Origin: Rummeliibacillus suwonensis
GTDB taxonomy: Bacteria; Bacillota; Bacilli; Bacillales_A; Planococcaceae
Assembly: GCF_007896435.1 (NCBI RefSeq)
Contig: NZ_VCBL01000001.1
Span: 229,994 to 293,993 of the forward strand
DNA length: 64,000 nt
Reading direction: 5' to 3'
In this document: positions 53,683-63,958 of the stretch, piece after piece
How the letters are laid out: each line of letters begins with the position of its first letter
How positions within the stretch are numbered: the stretch's first letter is position 1
Notes under the pieces: model-generated
The model's database searches: none
Told to the model about the DNA's origin: nothing
What the model saw: the letters and a program-made list of their open reading frames with translations, nothing else
Position numbers and translations under genes: made by a program

Positions 53683-53869
53683 AACATTTTAAGAGGGAGT
53701 CGTCGTCCTCCACTTCACACCATTCTAAATGATGTTCATCATCGAATAATCGGATTTTCTTAAAGAAAGACGCTTTGTGAAATTGATTTTATTAAGTTCA
53801 ATTATTCGGTTTTGGGTAAGACCAATTTTGTTCTGTCCCAGCCTCAAATTATTCATAGATTTTCTGTCT

Positions 53870-54255
53870 TTACCATGAGTATACAGCGTGTGTATTTGGT
53901 TTGTGTATTGTAAAACTACTACTAGATGAAATTGAGAATGATGAACCTGATAATGAAAAGCTAGGTACTGCAATGAGATCTTTTTCTTGATGTGCATAAT
54001 GTCCATATGCATCTATGTGTTTAGTTGAATTTTCTTTATATGCTGTATAATACATATAGCTTGATAACTCCCATACATCCTCTGTATATTCACTATCATT
54101 ATTAGGAAGATTCATTCTTAGACCATATCCGCCTTGTTTTTTATCCCACTTATTATTAGCATCTGTATAAGTTGCAGAATAGTATCTACTTTTACCCCAG
54201 AAATCAACTGTTTTCCAGTTTTGTTTTCCATACTGACTGTTAACTGGATCTACGT
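53870..54255 (-). pseudogene. Truncated paralogue of the secreted protein at 50134
   Basis: Shared blocks: YGKQNWKTVDFWG, GGYGLRMNLPNNDSEYTEDV, SSYMYYTAY and KHIDAYGHYAHQE, ending NTHAVYSW. Upstream of about 54255 the frame runs into unrelated IS sequence (AAGTTTTTGGACACAC), so the signal peptide and N-terminal half are lost. Confidence 0.78.
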
Positions 54256-54316
54256 CAAGTTTTTGGACACACAAAAGTTTATTTTTGGGTTCTGCGCAAC
54301 CTCCATTTTGGAGTGT

Positions 54317-54372
54317 TCCACATCCCAAGTAGGTGGTCAAAGTGAAAAGAGCCTTTGACCATACTTGGGATG
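54317..54372. repeat. Long palindrome inside IS debris
   Basis: CACATCCCAAGTA-GGTGGTCAAAG faces CTTTGACCA-TACTTGGGATGTG with a 9-base loop: a ~22-bp stem. Confidence 0.65.
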
Positions 54373-54404
54373 TGAAGCGAATAATTCATAAAAGTTGCGC
54401 ACCA

Positions 54405-54535
54405 AAATATGGGTAGGGGTTAATCGTTTGCCTTAGTTATTACGCTGAAAGTCGGCATATCTTTTCGGATTCATCTGGATTAAGATAATCAATTCCACTA
54501 TAAATCCGCTTGTGATTATACTAACCTTCCATATA
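54405..54535 (-). pseudogene. Remnant of an IS3-family transposase C-terminus
   Basis: The minus strand contains HKRIYSGIDYLNPDESEK, the typical end of an IS3 OrfB integrase, close to a terminal fragment at 54250. All other parts are missing. Confidence 0.55.
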
Positions 54536-54742
54536 TTAAAATAATGCGGTTCTTGCCTTTTTAAAGGTTCTTTTTTTAATTTCTCCTTTAATATCTATTA
54601 ATAGGCTAATTGTAAAAGCCAATAAAGAAACAATTATCAGACCAAGTGAATTTACAGAGCTTAAAAAATTACCAGCAATAATTAAGTAAACAATAATACT
54701 GGAACAAACAATTAATATTGATATAATTATATTCCTTTTCAT
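54536..54742 (-). CDS. Small two-helix membrane protein
   Basis: 68 residues with AAAGGAGGATAATGT before ATG 54742. Helices at residues 5-25 and 32-52, then a basic tail (IKGEIKKRTFKKART). The stop lies at the IS3 relic, so the C-terminus may be altered. Unknown function. Confidence 0.5.
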   Translation of the reverse strand: MKRNIIISILIVCSSIIVYLIIAGNFLSSVNSLGLIIVSLLAFTISLLIDIKGEIKKRTFKKARTALF

Positions 54743-55221
54743 ACATTATCCTCCTTTTTTAATAATATATCATAGATAAATTGATTAATATATATCATGC
54801 TACCGTTGTATATTAATTGAATAATATCTAAAATGCACTTATATCAATACAGTATAAAAATAACTTTGTTGAGTAGGTAATTTGAGAAACTGTATATCGA
54901 GTAGTATTTATGGGAGCAACCGAATTTTTACGATATTCAAACATCTATTTATTTAAATGGATGAATGAGGAAATCAAGCCATAGAATATAGAAAGTCAGA
55001 GGTCAAAGAAGCGTCATATCACGAATAAAACTAACTCCTCAACCAATTGTGGAAGAGGCGATTTTTTTACAATGGCTGTACTGCATTACCAGAAGCTTCA
55101 AGGGTTTTTAATAACAATGGTGACATCTGAATTAATACATACCCTAGACCAACATTCATCAATATACGGTCCTGGATGTATTAAAAATAAGTGTCTAACT
55201 TGATATTGTAATTTTTTATTT
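54743..55221. other. Gene-free stretch
   Basis: AT-rich, with broken frames only. A small hairpin CCTC…GAGG followed by a T run lies at about 55040-55075. Nothing else is supported. Confidence 0.4.
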
Positions 55222-55446
55222 CTATTTTTTACCTAATTTTAAAGAATTGATAAAGCCTATTAAAATTGAGATTACACCCAAAATAAAACACGCAATTGCA
55301 TAATAAGTAAACCTGTAATCTTTTAGAGCAACAGCCTCTATACCATGAACTAATTCAGAATTAGCCGTAAAAATGGCAGTAGAATAGAGGATAATAATAC
55401 CTACTAAAATAGCTACTCCACCAAAAATAACATATCCTTTTTCCAT
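55222..55446 (-). CDS. Small membrane protein, two helices
   Basis: 74 residues, GGGAGATG before ATG 55446. Helix 1 VIFGGVAILVGIIILYSTAI, an outer loop of ~20 residues, helix 2 AIACFILGVISILIGFI and a basic end. Alone between gaps. Family not recognised. Confidence 0.55.
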   Translation of the reverse strand: MEKGYVIFGGVAILVGIIILYSTAIFTANSELVHGIEAVALKDYRFTYYAIACFILGVISILIGFINSLKLGKK

Positions 55447-55648
55447 AGTTTCATCTCCCTTTAAAATTAGTTGTTTATAACTTAGAGTATCTGATCATAA
55501 AAATCCTCACTAAAAGGATGTAAAAATAAATTAGATCTTCATAAACCGAATAATTTACCTTTATAGAATAAAAAAATTTAAACTAATTTAAAATCCTAAG
55601 TGGAATTTTAAATTGGTCTGGATTTCTAGCTACTGAAATACTTTTGCA

Positions 55649-55849
55649 TTAACCTTCTATTTGGCTAAACGCTAATAAATAAGCCATACTCCATATGATC
55701 AATAGAAATGATATAGATAGCCATAAAGTGTTTTTTAAAATCTCTTCATTTTTATTCACTTTTTTTAATATAGATACTAGATTTATACAGAACACAATAC
55801 TTAAGATAGGCGTCAAATATATTGCGATGTATTGGAATAATGTATACAT
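55649..55849 (-). CDS. Small membrane protein, two helices
   Basis: 66 residues: YLTPILSIVFCINLVSIL, a basic loop KKVNKNEEILKN, then LWLSISFLLIIWSMAYLL. AAGGAGTGGG precedes ATG 55849. No family recognised. Confidence 0.55.
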   Translation of the reverse strand: MYTLFQYIAIYLTPILSIVFCINLVSILKKVNKNEEILKNTLWLSISFLLIIWSMAYLLAFSQIEG

Positions 55850-55871
55850 ATTCCCACTCCTTACTCATTAG

Positions 55872-55976
55872 TTATATTTGTTTAAAGAGGTACTTAAATT
55901 TAAACATTGAAACAACATAAACTGAGGCTGAAATTACGAAGATAAGTACAGATATTAAACCGAATTTCCTCTCCAT
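55872..55976 (-). CDS. Tiny membrane peptide, 34 residues
   Basis: MERKFGLISVLIFVISASVY is one helix, with a basic end. AGAGAGGAGAATGT precedes ATG 55976. It is the first of three very small membrane ORFs on this strand (with 55649 and 55222). Confidence 0.4.
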   Translation of the reverse strand: MERKFGLISVLIFVISASVYVVSMFKFKYLFKQI

Positions 55977-56213
55977 ATACATTCTCCTCTCTCTATATAC
56001 TACTATAAACAAAAATGTAAAATATGTTTATAAACATTGGCGTTCTTTCGTGCATCTGTGCTGAAAATTATATTTATGTTGTAGATAAAAGTAATGATCT
56101 AAAGTGGTATTTAATTGCTGAATGAGCTCGGTGAATATTCTAACATTGAGAAGAGGGATTCTCTTTTTTTATTATCTGTATAATCCGTAACCGGTAGTGA
56201 TCAAAAATTTTAT

Positions 56214-56369
56214 TTATGGATCCCCAATGTAATTACCAATAATAATTACCACACCAATAAATAATAATAAAAGCAGTATTATTACAAAATCTCTTTCTAG
56301 TTCTTTCTTTTCTTGTAATCGTTTCCTATAAAGATTTTGAATATATTTATTGTACTTATTTTTCATCAT
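56214..56369 (-). CDS. Small membrane peptide, 51 residues
   Basis: A basic N-terminus (YNKYIQNLYRKRLQEKKEL) precedes one helix (VIILLLLLFIGVVIIIG). AAAGGAGAAATT precedes the tandem ATGs at 56369. It follows the DUF4030 gene by 33 bases on the same strand, so it may be part of the sigma-factor operon. Confidence 0.5.
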   Translation of the reverse strand: MMKNKYNKYIQNLYRKRLQEKKELERDFVIILLLLLFIGVVIIIGNYIGDP

Positions 56370-56402
56370 AATTTCTCCTTTCTATACGGTTATTGATAAA
56401 TA

Positions 56403-57230
56403 TCATCCCTTTATTTCTTTTAATATATCTTTTTCATCACTATAAATGCGTAATTTGTAGTTTGAGCTTTTCATCATTTTCTTAGTAGATTTTTTTGAAA
56501 AATATTCCTTAAGGGCTTTTTCCATATTATTTACTTTCATTAGTGAATCTTTGTTATTACCTAATTTGGTATATATTTTAATCAATACAGCATTTTCCTC
56601 TTCACTGTAGCTTATGCTTTTGATTTGATAAGTTTTTTTCCCTCCTAAAGCAATATATATATGACTGACGATTTTAGGCCATTGAATATTTTGAGTAGGT
56701 TTCACTGTGGTGCTTTTGTTTTTGATACTTATATTCTTTTCCTTCATTGACTTCTTTTCACTAATGTTGATTTTATAATCATCAATATGTTCCTTTTCTA
56801 AGAATTCATGAATCTTAGGTAATAAAACTTCCTTCTTTTCTTCTAAATTAATTTCAGACGGAATAAGTACAATCCCAAGTGTGAACGGGTTTGGTGATAT
56901 ATTCACACTTTCATAGTCGTAACCCGATTGCTTTATCAGTTTAATGATATTTATATCTATTCTTGATTGCTTGTCATTATTGATATTAATAGGGATTATC
57001 TTTTCTACAAACTTGGCAGCTGTAGAGGAATATAGAGGAGATGTTATGATTAAAAGTAAGATACTCACAACCAGACTTATTTTTAATTTGTTTTTCTTTT
57101 TTGTAGGTTTTCTCTTTTTAATAGCAGAAATAATCTTTCCTTTTTGCTGCTCACGAACTTTTGGCTTTAGTTGCAATTCAAAGTGTTCTAAATTTGTATT
57201 TAGTTTATTTATATCGTTGGATTTCTTCAT
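56403..57230 (-). CDS. DUF4030-like membrane protein, probable anti-sigma factor
   Basis: 275 residues. The N-terminal ~45 residues face the cytoplasm and would hold the sigma factor. One helix (residues 48-68, ISLVVSILLLIITSPLY) and an outer Lys-rich domain of DUF4030 type follow. It overlaps the ECF sigma gene by 26 bases, the usual coupling of sigma and anti-sigma. The signal that releases sigma is unknown. Confidence 0.75.
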   Translation of the reverse strand: MKKSNDINKLNTNLEHFELQLKPKVREQQKGKIISAIKKRKPTKKKNKLKISLVVSILLLIITSPLYSSTAAKFVEKIIPININNDKQSRIDINIIKLIKQSGYDYESVNISPNPFTLGIVLIPSEINLEEKKEVLLPKIHEFLEKEHIDDYKINISEKKSMKEKNISIKNKSTTVKPTQNIQWPKIVSHIYIALGGKKTYQIKSISYSEEENAVLIKIYTKLGNNKDSLMKVNNMEKALKEYFSKKSTKKMMKSSNYKLRIYSDEKDILKEIKG

Positions 57231-57744
57231 AATTGAATCCTCCTCTAACCAACTGTTCTTTTAATTGTTCTAAACCTCTTTTTAAATTTGTTTTTACCTT
57301 ACTTTCGGACCATCCTAATATACTAGCCGTTTCTTTAGTTGAAAAACCCTTAATTTTTCTTAATAGAATAACTTGACGATAGTCCAATTTAACTTTTTGT
57401 AATGCATAGTACAATTGTATTTCGTTTTCATTCAATTGAACCACTTCGTCTGGCAATGGTTGTGTGTCTTGTATATTGAATGTGAGTTCTTTAAAATACT
57501 TAAAAATATTTTTCTTTCGAAGATAATCTACAGTCGTATTTTGAGTTATTGTAAAAATCCATGTTTTCAAACTTGATTTCTCCTTAAATTCCCCGTAATT
57601 TTTATATGCTTTTATAAATACTTCTTGAAGTATATCTTCTGCTAAGTAGTAATCTTTGGTGTTGAAATAAATATATGTAAATATGCTATTTCCAAATTCT
57701 TCATACCAATTTGAAATTTGTTCTTCTAAATCCAAACGATTCAT
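57205..57744 (-). CDS. ECF-type RNA polymerase sigma factor
   Basis: 179 residues. Region 2 is YYLAEDILQEVFIKAYKNY with KSSLKTWIFTITQNTTVDYLR; region 4 is YRQVILLRKIKGFSTKETAS with SESKVKTNLKRGLEQL. The ATG at 57744 abuts AAAGGAG, so TTG 57735 may be the true start. An ECF-type promoter stands directly upstream, suggesting self-activation. Confidence 0.9.
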   Translation of the reverse strand: MNRLDLEEQISNWYEEFGNSIFTYIYFNTKDYYLAEDILQEVFIKAYKNYGEFKEKSSLKTWIFTITQNTTVDYLRKKNIFKYFKELTFNIQDTQPLPDEVVQLNENEIQLYYALQKVKLDYRQVILLRKIKGFSTKETASILGWSESKVKTNLKRGLEQLKEQLVRGGFNYEEIQRYK

Positions 57745-57771
57745 CTCCTTTTATAATCGCTCTATAGTATT

Positions 57772-57799
57772 TAGACGGAATTTGCTCGAATCGGTGACA
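57772..57799 (-). promoter_or_regulatory. ECF-type autoregulatory promoter
   Basis: On the minus strand TGTCACC (-35) and CGTCTA (-10) are 15 bases apart, about 30 bases before the sigma gene. CGTCTA is a common -10 element of SigM/SigW-like factors. Confidence 0.65.
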
Positions 57800-58159
57800 A
57801 AAATAAAATGAGACTCAGAACCATATAAGTAGTAACACTCTAAATATTCTGTTGGATGCCAAGCAAAGACCATTGCCTGGCACATATTGTTTTTAAAATA
57901 GAAGGAATTTAACTATCGATTATCCAATTATATTAAGAGAGATGCCCATCGAACTTTAAAAAGGCAACCACTATCATTGCAAATTTTACTTGATTCCACT
58001 TGAAAAGCAGTATAAAACAAATAGTTTGAAAATTCACTTATTTATCGTGTGACTACTACATTTGTATAAAGAAATCATGATGGCAGAAAACATATACGTA
58101 TCAATAAGGGAGGAGGATTTGGTAAAGACATTCTGCTGTGTATGTAGGGAGATGAACTT
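57800..58159. other. Gap before the urease operon
   Basis: No gene. A GTAACAC half-site (57832) has no partner. The ureA ribosome site is AGGGAGATG. Confidence 0.4.
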
Positions 58160-58462
58160 ATGAAGCTGACAGCAAGAGAGCAGGAAAAACTAATGGTCGT
58201 ACTGGCAAATGATTTAGCAAGGCGACGTATGAAGCGGGGATTGAAATTAAATTATCCAGAAGCAGTTGCCATTATTACGTATGAGGTCATGGAAGGAGCG
58301 AGAGATGGAAAATCGGTGTCAGAGCTTATGCAATATGGCAGGCATATTTTAAAAAGGGAAGATTGCATGGAGGGGATACCAGAGATGATCTCGGATATTC
58401 AAGTCGAGGCGACCTTTCCTGATGGGACTAAATTAGTAACCGTGCATGACCCAATTCAATAA
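58160..58462 (+). CDS. ureA: Urease gamma subunit
   Basis: 100 residues, full length. Opens [13 protein letters not shown] and has [11 protein letters not shown] and [12 protein letters not shown]. It is the smallest structural subunit of the (UreABC)3 urease, which splits urea into ammonia and carbamate. First gene of a seven-gene operon. Confidence 0.97.
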   Translation: MKLTAREQEKLMVVLANDLARRRMKRGLKLNYPEAVAIITYEVMEGARDGKSVSELMQYGRHILKREDCMEGIPEMISDIQVEATFPDGTKLVTVHDPIQ

Positions 58463-58485
58463 GACTATAGAAGAGAGGGTGGAAG

Positions 58486-58803
58486 ATGATACCAGGCGAA
58501 TATAAATTAAAACAAGCCCCTATTATTTGTAACGAAGGAAAGCCATCTATTCAAATAGAGGTATTAAATAGAGGAGATAGACCTGTACAGATTGGCTCCC
58601 ACTTTCATTTTTATGAGATTAATAAAATGCTTGATTTTGATCGGGAAAAGGCATTTGGAATGAGGTTAGATATTCCAGCAGGTACGGCAGTGCGGTTTGA
58701 ACCGGGAGATAGCAAAGAGGTGCAGCTGATCCCATTTTCGGGCGAGCGTAAAGTGTATGGTCTGAATAATTTGACCAATGGTGTGTTAGATAAGGAGGAA
58801 TAA
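58486..58803 (+). CDS. ureB: Urease beta subunit
   Basis: 105 residues, in the short normal range. [20 protein letters not shown] at the start; the conserved [16 protein letters not shown] block carries the histidine next to the active-site flap. GGGTGGAAG precedes it, 23 bases after ureA. Confidence 0.97.
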   Translation: MIPGEYKLKQAPIICNEGKPSIQIEVLNRGDRPVQIGSHFHFYEINKMLDFDREKAFGMRLDIPAGTAVRFEPGDSKEVQLIPFSGERKVYGLNNLTNGVLDKEE

Positions 58804-58805
58804 AC

Positions 58806-60512
58806 ATGAGTTTTAAAATGTCTCGCCAGCAATATGCTGATATGTTTGGACCGACTGTAGGCGATCAAGTAAGATTAGCCGATACAGAACTGTTTATTGA
58901 AATTGAAAAAGATTATACCACTTATGGGGATGAGGTAAAGTTTGGCGGCGGAAAGGTAATACGAGATGGGATGGGCCAACATCCACTAGCGCTGCGATCT
59001 GAGACAGTCGATGTTGTTATAACGAATGCGATGATTGTTGATTATACAGGGATCTATAAAGCGGATATTGGTGTGAAAGATGGCATGATCGCAGCAATTG
59101 GCAAGGCAGGGAACCCACTATTAATGGACCATATAGACATAGTGATTGGTGCATCGACCGAGGTAATCGCGGGAGAAGGAATGATTTTAACAGCAGGCGG
59201 AATCGATACCCACATCCATTTTATTAGCCCGCAGCAAATTCAAACAGCGACTGAGTCAGGTATTACAACGATGATTGGCGGCGGAACAGGTCCTGCAACG
59301 GGGACAAATGCAACGACTTGTACACCGGGAGAATGGAATATACACAATATGCTAAAAGCAGCGGAGGCATTTCCGATGAATATCGGATTTTTAGGAAAGG
59401 GGAATTCTTCTGGTAAGCAAGCACTTATTGAGCAAATAGAGGCTGGTGCGATCGGGTTAAAACTGCATGAGGATTGGGGGTCAACAGCTTCCAATATTGA
59501 CACTGCATTATCCGTTGCTGATCAATATGATGTTCAAGTGGCTATACATACTGATACCCTCAACGAAGGCGGTTTCGTAGAGGATACGCTTCGTGCCATC
59601 AATGGACGTGTGATTCATACCTACCATACAGAGGGGGCTGGAGGCGGACATGCACCAGATATTATGAAAGCTGCATCTTTTCCAAACATACTCCCTTCTT
59701 CAACAAATCCAACGAAACCATTTACCGTCAATACCATTGCAGAGCATCTAGATATGCTGATGGTCTGCCATCATTTAGATCCATCCATTCCAGAAGATTT
59801 GGCGTTCGCCGATTCAAGAATTAGAAAGGAAACCATTGCCGCAGAAGATATTCTTCATGATCTTGGGGTGTTTAGTATGATCAGCTCTGATTCTCAGGCG
59901 ATGGGAAGAGTGGGCGAGGTCATCATCCGAACTTGGCAAACTGCGGACAAAATGAAACGTCAGCGTGGGGAACTCGTTGCTGGAGAAACAAATGATAATG
60001 CAAGGGTCAAAAGATATATAGCGAAATACACCATCAATCCCGCGATTACTCATGGAATAGCTGATTATGTAGGTTCGGTAGAAGTAGGAAAATTAGCGGA
60101 CTTTGTACTATGGCAGCCGGCCTTTTTTGGTGTTAAGCCAGAATTGATCATCAAAGGCGGCATGATCGCATGGAGTGTGATGGGCGATCCGAACGCTTCC
60201 ATCCCAACCCCGCAGCCAGAGATCTATCGTCCGATGTTTGGCAGCTTTGGACAGGCGAAGCATACGACATCATTTACGTTTCTTTCAAGGGCAGCCTATG
60301 AATTAGGGATACATGAAAAGCTGGGATTGAAGAAGCGGATCGCTGTTGTCCATAATACGCGCCAATTAACAAAAAAAGATATGAAATTTAATAGTGAAAC
60401 ACCCAATATTGAAGTGGACCCGCAAACTTATGAGGTGAAGGTAAATGGTGAACTAATCACATGTGCACCAGATGCAAAGGTTGCTTTAGCGCAAAGATAT
60501 TTTTTATTTTGA
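58806..60512 (+). CDS. ureC: Urease alpha subunit
   Basis: 568 residues. All nickel ligands are in place: two His in THIHF, the carbamylated Lys in GLKLHEDWG, His in [10 protein letters not shown] and GGGHAPD, and Asp in [12 protein letters not shown]. The flap Cys-His is in VCHHLDPS. Starts 2 bases after ureB. The catalytic site looks fully functional. Confidence 0.98.
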   Translation: MSFKMSRQQYADMFGPTVGDQVRLADTELFIEIEKDYTTYGDEVKFGGGKVIRDGMGQHPLALRSETVDVVITNAMIVDYTGIYKADIGVKDGMIAAIGKAGNPLLMDHIDIVIGASTEVIAGEGMILTAGGIDTHIHFISPQQIQTATESGITTMIGGGTGPATGTNATTCTPGEWNIHNMLKAAEAFPMNIGFLGKGNSSGKQALIEQIEAGAIGLKLHEDWGSTASNIDTALSVADQYDVQVAIHTDTLNEGGFVEDTLRAINGRVIHTYHTEGAGGGHAPDIMKAASFPNILPSSTNPTKPFTVNTIAEHLDMLMVCHHLDPSIPEDLAFADSRIRKETIAAEDILHDLGVFSMISSDSQAMGRVGEVIIRTWQTADKMKRQRGELVAGETNDNARVKRYIAKYTINPAITHGIADYVGSVEVGKLADFVLWQPAFFGVKPELIIKGGMIAWSVMGDPNASIPTPQPEIYRPMFGSFGQAKHTTSFTFLSRAAYELGIHEKLGLKKRIAVVHNTRQLTKKDMKFNSETPNIEVDPQTYEVKVNGELITCAPDAKVALAQRYFLF

Positions 60513-60513
60513 G

Positions 60514-60969
60514 GTGATCCAGATGATAATTGAAAAAGTAGTGGGAAATATTCATAAACTCGATAAACCAACAACGCATATCGAACGGGTATATGTAAGA
60601 AGTGACGATTTGCTAAAGAAAATTCTGCGAGTAAAGACCGATCATGGCAACGAATTAGGCATTCGTCTAAAAGAAGGCTCAATACTAAAGGATGGAGATA
60701 TTTTATATCAGGACGAAAGGAATACGATCATTATCAGTGTGTTAGCGGATGATGTACTCGTCATTAAACCCACCAATCTGACGCAAATGGGTGATATCGC
60801 TCATCAGCTTGGCAATCGCCATTTACCCGCACAATTTGAGGATGATGAAATGATCGTGCAATATGATTATTTAGTAGAAAAGCTATTGCAAGATTTAGAG
60901 ATTCCGTTTGCTCGAGAAAACCGTAAAATGAAGAAAGCCTTTAAACATATAGGACATGCCCATGACTGA
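60514..60969 (+). CDS. ureE: Urease accessory protein UreE
   Basis: 151 residues. N-terminal peptide-binding domain and a nickel-binding C-terminal domain; [13 protein letters not shown] holds the dimer-interface His. The tail is short (HIGHAHD) and lacks a long His run, so it delivers rather than stores nickel. Starts one base after ureC's stop. Confidence 0.94.
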   Translation: MIQMIIEKVVGNIHKLDKPTTHIERVYVRSDDLLKKILRVKTDHGNELGIRLKEGSILKDGDILYQDERNTIIISVLADDVLVIKPTNLTQMGDIAHQLGNRHLPAQFEDDEMIVQYDYLVEKLLQDLEIPFARENRKMKKAFKHIGHAHD

Positions 60970-61648
60970 TCGACTGTTTCAATTACTGCAAATTTGCGAT
61001 TCCAATTTTCCGTCAGGGATTTTTTCGCATTCTTTCGGGCTAGAAACGTATATTCAAGAAGATAAAATGACCGATAAAGAGTCATTCTTATATGCGTTAA
61101 AGCAATATGTTTATAGTCAATGCATTTATACAGATGGTTTGGCTTGCCGCTTAGCCTATGAAGCGATTCAAGAAAATCAATTCCAAAAAGTATGGGAGCT
61201 TGATCAAGCCTTATATGCACTGAGTGCTGCGAAAGAAACTAGAGAAGGCAATAAACGAATCGGGCGGCAATTAGCCAAAGTGATGAATGCACTTTATGAC
61301 ATCGAATTGCTCCAACTATATGAGTCGAAAATAAAACAAAAAGAACGACATGGTCATAGTGCGATCGTTTTTGCTATTGTGTGCGAGGCGTTGGAAATCG
61401 ATCTAAAGACAACGCTATCTGTTTATTTATTCACGACGATATCCTCGCTTATCCAAAATGGAGTAAGAGGTATCCCACTTGGACAAACGGATGGACAAAA
61501 AATATTACTGGAAATGCAGCCGTTTTTAAGAAAGCAAGCAGAAACGATTTTACATGCAAAAGAAGAAGACTTTGGAGGTTGTGCACCAGGGTTAGAAATC
61601 GCTCAAATGAAACATGAACAACTTTCTGTCCGGCTTTTTATGTCGTGA
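60956..61648 (+). CDS. ureF: Urease accessory protein UreF
   Basis: 230 residues, all-helical. [20 protein letters not shown] is the family N-terminal motif; [11 protein letters not shown] lies near the C-terminus. Overlaps ureE by 14 bases. It bridges UreD and UreG in the activation complex. Confidence 0.94.
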   Translation: MPMTDRLFQLLQICDSNFPSGIFSHSFGLETYIQEDKMTDKESFLYALKQYVYSQCIYTDGLACRLAYEAIQENQFQKVWELDQALYALSAAKETREGNKRIGRQLAKVMNALYDIELLQLYESKIKQKERHGHSAIVFAIVCEALEIDLKTTLSVYLFTTISSLIQNGVRGIPLGQTDGQKILLEMQPFLRKQAETILHAKEEDFGGCAPGLEIAQMKHEQLSVRLFMS

Positions 61649-61673
61649 ATTATCAAACGAAAGGATGAAAATT

Positions 61674-62291
61674 ATGGGGGAACCTATCCGAATTGGTATT
61701 GGAGGGCCTGTTGGGGCTGGAAAAACACTTTTAGTCGATCAATTGACGCGTGCATTAATGAAGGATATCGAGATCGCCGTTATTACGAATGATATTTATA
61801 CGAAAGAGGATGCCTTGTTTCTGATAAAAAATGGAGCTCTGCCAGAAGACCGCATTATCGGGGTAGAGACAGGTGGATGTCCACATACAGCTATTCGTGA
61901 AGATGCTTCGATGAATTTCGCAGCGATAGATGAATTGAATGAACGTCATCCCCATCTAGAGTTGATTTTTATCGAGAGTGGGGGTGATAATCTTGCTGCG
62001 ACCTTCTCTCCAGAGTTAGTCGACTTTTCCATTTATATCATTGATGTTGCTCAAGGGGAAAAAATCCCGCGAAAAGGCGGACAAGGGATGATCAAGTCAG
62101 ATTTATTTATTATCAATAAAATTGATCTAGCCCCATATGTAGGAGCAGATCTGGAGATTATGAAAAAAGATACAATTACGACGCGTGGCGAAAAACCGTT
62201 TATTTTTACAAACTTAAAGGATGGTACAGGGGTTGCCGAAGTCGTGGAATGGATTCGTCGTGAAGCATTTCTTATGGGATTAGAAGCATGA
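61674..62291 (+). CDS. ureG: Urease accessory GTPase UreG
   Basis: 205 residues from ATG 61674 (AAAGG nine bases upstream). P-loop GGPVGAGKT; Cys-Pro-His metal site in [30 protein letters not shown] follows. GTP hydrolysis drives nickel insertion into UreC. The longer frame to 61614 lies inside ureF and is rejected. Confidence 0.96.
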   Translation: MGEPIRIGIGGPVGAGKTLLVDQLTRALMKDIEIAVITNDIYTKEDALFLIKNGALPEDRIIGVETGGCPHTAIREDASMNFAAIDELNERHPHLELIFIESGGDNLAATFSPELVDFSIYIIDVAQGEKIPRKGGQGMIKSDLFIINKIDLAPYVGADLEIMKKDTITTRGEKPFIFTNLKDGTGVAEVVEWIRREAFLMGLEA

Positions 62292-63103
62292 CATATACAG
62301 GCTATTTGCAAGTAGAAGTAGGAAATAAAAACGGTAAGTCGATCATGACCAATAGTTTGTTTGATGGGGTATTCAAAATCACAAGGCCCGTTTACTTATC
62401 GAGCGGTATGCCGCTTCTCATCTTGATCCATGTTGGCGGCGGCTATGTAGATGGTGACATGTATCATACAGATATGACTGTCCATGAATCCGCTCGCCTT
62501 GCCATTACGACACAAGCTTCAACCAAAGTGTATAAATCAAAAAACTTTGGCGTTAGGCAATCGACCAATTATACGTTAAAAAACAATAGTGAATTATTTG
62601 TGAAGCAAGATGCATTGATTCCTTATAAAGACGCAAATTTTATACAGCAAACCCATGTACATATGAGCTCTTCTGCTACGTTCTTTTACTCGGATACCAT
62701 CACACCTGGATGGGCTGAGGATGGTAGGATGTTTCAATATGAGAGGGTCACATCCAAAATGCAAATCTTTGTTGATGACACGCTTGTTGTGTTTGATCAC
62801 CTGTTATTAGAGCCAGACGAAAAGTTTGAACAGCTAATGTATTTAGAAGAATATTCTCATATCGGCACACTTTTTTTCATTCACCCCAAGGTCAATGAGC
62901 ACTTTGTGGAAGATCTTAGAGATAAGCTCGAAGCTTTTTCAAATCAGGCTAGGATTGGCGTAAGTGTGCTAAGTGTGAGGGGAATGACCATGAGAATTTT
63001 GGCATCCAGCACGACGATGATCGAGAAAATATTTGCAGCTTGCGAAGAGCTGATTGGCGAACGTTTTTATGTGAATGATGTGATTGAGTGGAGAAAGTGG
63101 TAA
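62288..63103 (+). CDS. ureD: Urease accessory protein UreD (UreH)
   Basis: 271 residues, overlapping ureG by 4 bases. Family blocks [11 protein letters not shown] and [20 protein letters not shown] are present. It is the scaffold that binds apo-urease with UreF and UreG. The operon order ABCEFGD is the common Bacillus order. Confidence 0.94.
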   Translation: MTYTGYLQVEVGNKNGKSIMTNSLFDGVFKITRPVYLSSGMPLLILIHVGGGYVDGDMYHTDMTVHESARLAITTQASTKVYKSKNFGVRQSTNYTLKNNSELFVKQDALIPYKDANFIQQTHVHMSSSATFFYSDTITPGWAEDGRMFQYERVTSKMQIFVDDTLVVFDHLLLEPDEKFEQLMYLEEYSHIGTLFFIHPKVNEHFVEDLRDKLEAFSNQARIGVSVLSVRGMTMRILASSTTMIEKIFAACEELIGERFYVNDVIEWRKW

Positions 63104-63481
63104 TGGGTTCTGGGAGTTGTGGTTTGCACTATAAAAATATTTTCAGCCTTTTCCCCTTATTTTCTAATAAATTTCAACAAATAAGAATATGAAGATATGC
63201 CTATGGCGTGAAATGCAATAAATAGATCGTAAACGTTGAATGAGATGTTGATATTAACGTTCATGATCCAAAAGCTAACGTTTAGTATATAAAAGCAGGA
63301 TAAAAAATCATGATCGTATTAAGTGAAGCTTTTATTTGTAGTTGCTTGTGTAAACATGCTATTATATTGATTACATATTAAGGAATTTCTATAAAATATT
63401 GATTAGTGACGTGTGATCTATTTTAAAAAAGTAAAAAAAGATTCTTCAATGCTGAATTCTAAGAAGGAGGCAGGGGACGGT
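63104..63481. other. Gap after the urease operon
   Basis: No gene and no convincing terminator; AT-rich. The next gene has GGAGGCAGGGG as ribosome site. Confidence 0.4.
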
Positions 63482-63958
63482 ATGAACAATCACTATATAA
63501 AATGGAAACAAGCATTCAATGTAATTAGCTTGATGGTTTGGAGCGTCTGCATTACGGCAATCATTGCTAATTATCAAGCTTTACCTGATCAAGTGCCAAG
63601 TCATTATAATGTATTTGGTAAGGCTGATGCATGGGCACAGAAATGGTTTATCTTTTTTATCCCAATAATAGGATTGGCACTTTGGATATTCCTTCATCAA
63701 TTAGAAAAACACCCAAAATATTTTAATATGCCAGGGTTTGGACCGAAAGCAAATGAAGCGCAAGTAGCGAATGTACAGTTAATGGGTAATGTCATAAAGA
63801 ATGAAACGCTCCTGTTATTATCATCGTTTTCACTAAAGGATACATATGTATTACTTGGAAACCGCTTATCTTTAGGGATTTGGGAGATAATCATCTTTCT
63901 AGGCGTCTATGTGATCACGATCGTTTTCTTTGTTATTCGTAATGTACGATTAAGATAG
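63482..63958 (+). CDS. DUF1648-domain membrane protein
   Basis: 158 residues from ATG 63482 (AAGGAGGCAGGGG upstream; the longer frame is rejected). The DUF1648 signature is ALPDQVPSHYNVFGKADAW after helix 1. Three more helices follow. The family includes SdpI-like immunity proteins, but this one is short and has no toxin gene beside it. Function unknown. Confidence 0.85.
   Translation: MNNHYIKWKQAFNVISLMVWSVCITAIIANYQALPDQVPSHYNVFGKADAWAQKWFIFFIPIIGLALWIFLHQLEKHPKYFNMPGFGPKANEAQVANVQLMGNVIKNETLLLLSSFSLKDTYVLLGNRLSLGIWEIIIFLGVYVITIVFFVIRNVRLR

Larger units (their letters stand above)
51789..53790. repeat. Family C repeat, copy C3, split by an IS110 element
   Basis: Left part from TGAATCTATTTCAT to about 51945 (contains CCAGACGGCGCTTTCC); right part from about 53683 (GAGTCGTCGTCCTCCACTTC) to GTGAAATTGATTTTA. 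The two together match C2, with the RNA core lost. Confidence 0.68.

Noticed and set aside
57828-57840. GTAACAC half-site as a NikR operator for urease.
   Set aside because: No GTGTTAC partner at 13-14 bases on either side.
61614-61673. Longer UreG start inside ureF.
   Set aside because: The extra residues are not part of the UreG family and ATG 61674 has a properly spaced ribosome site.
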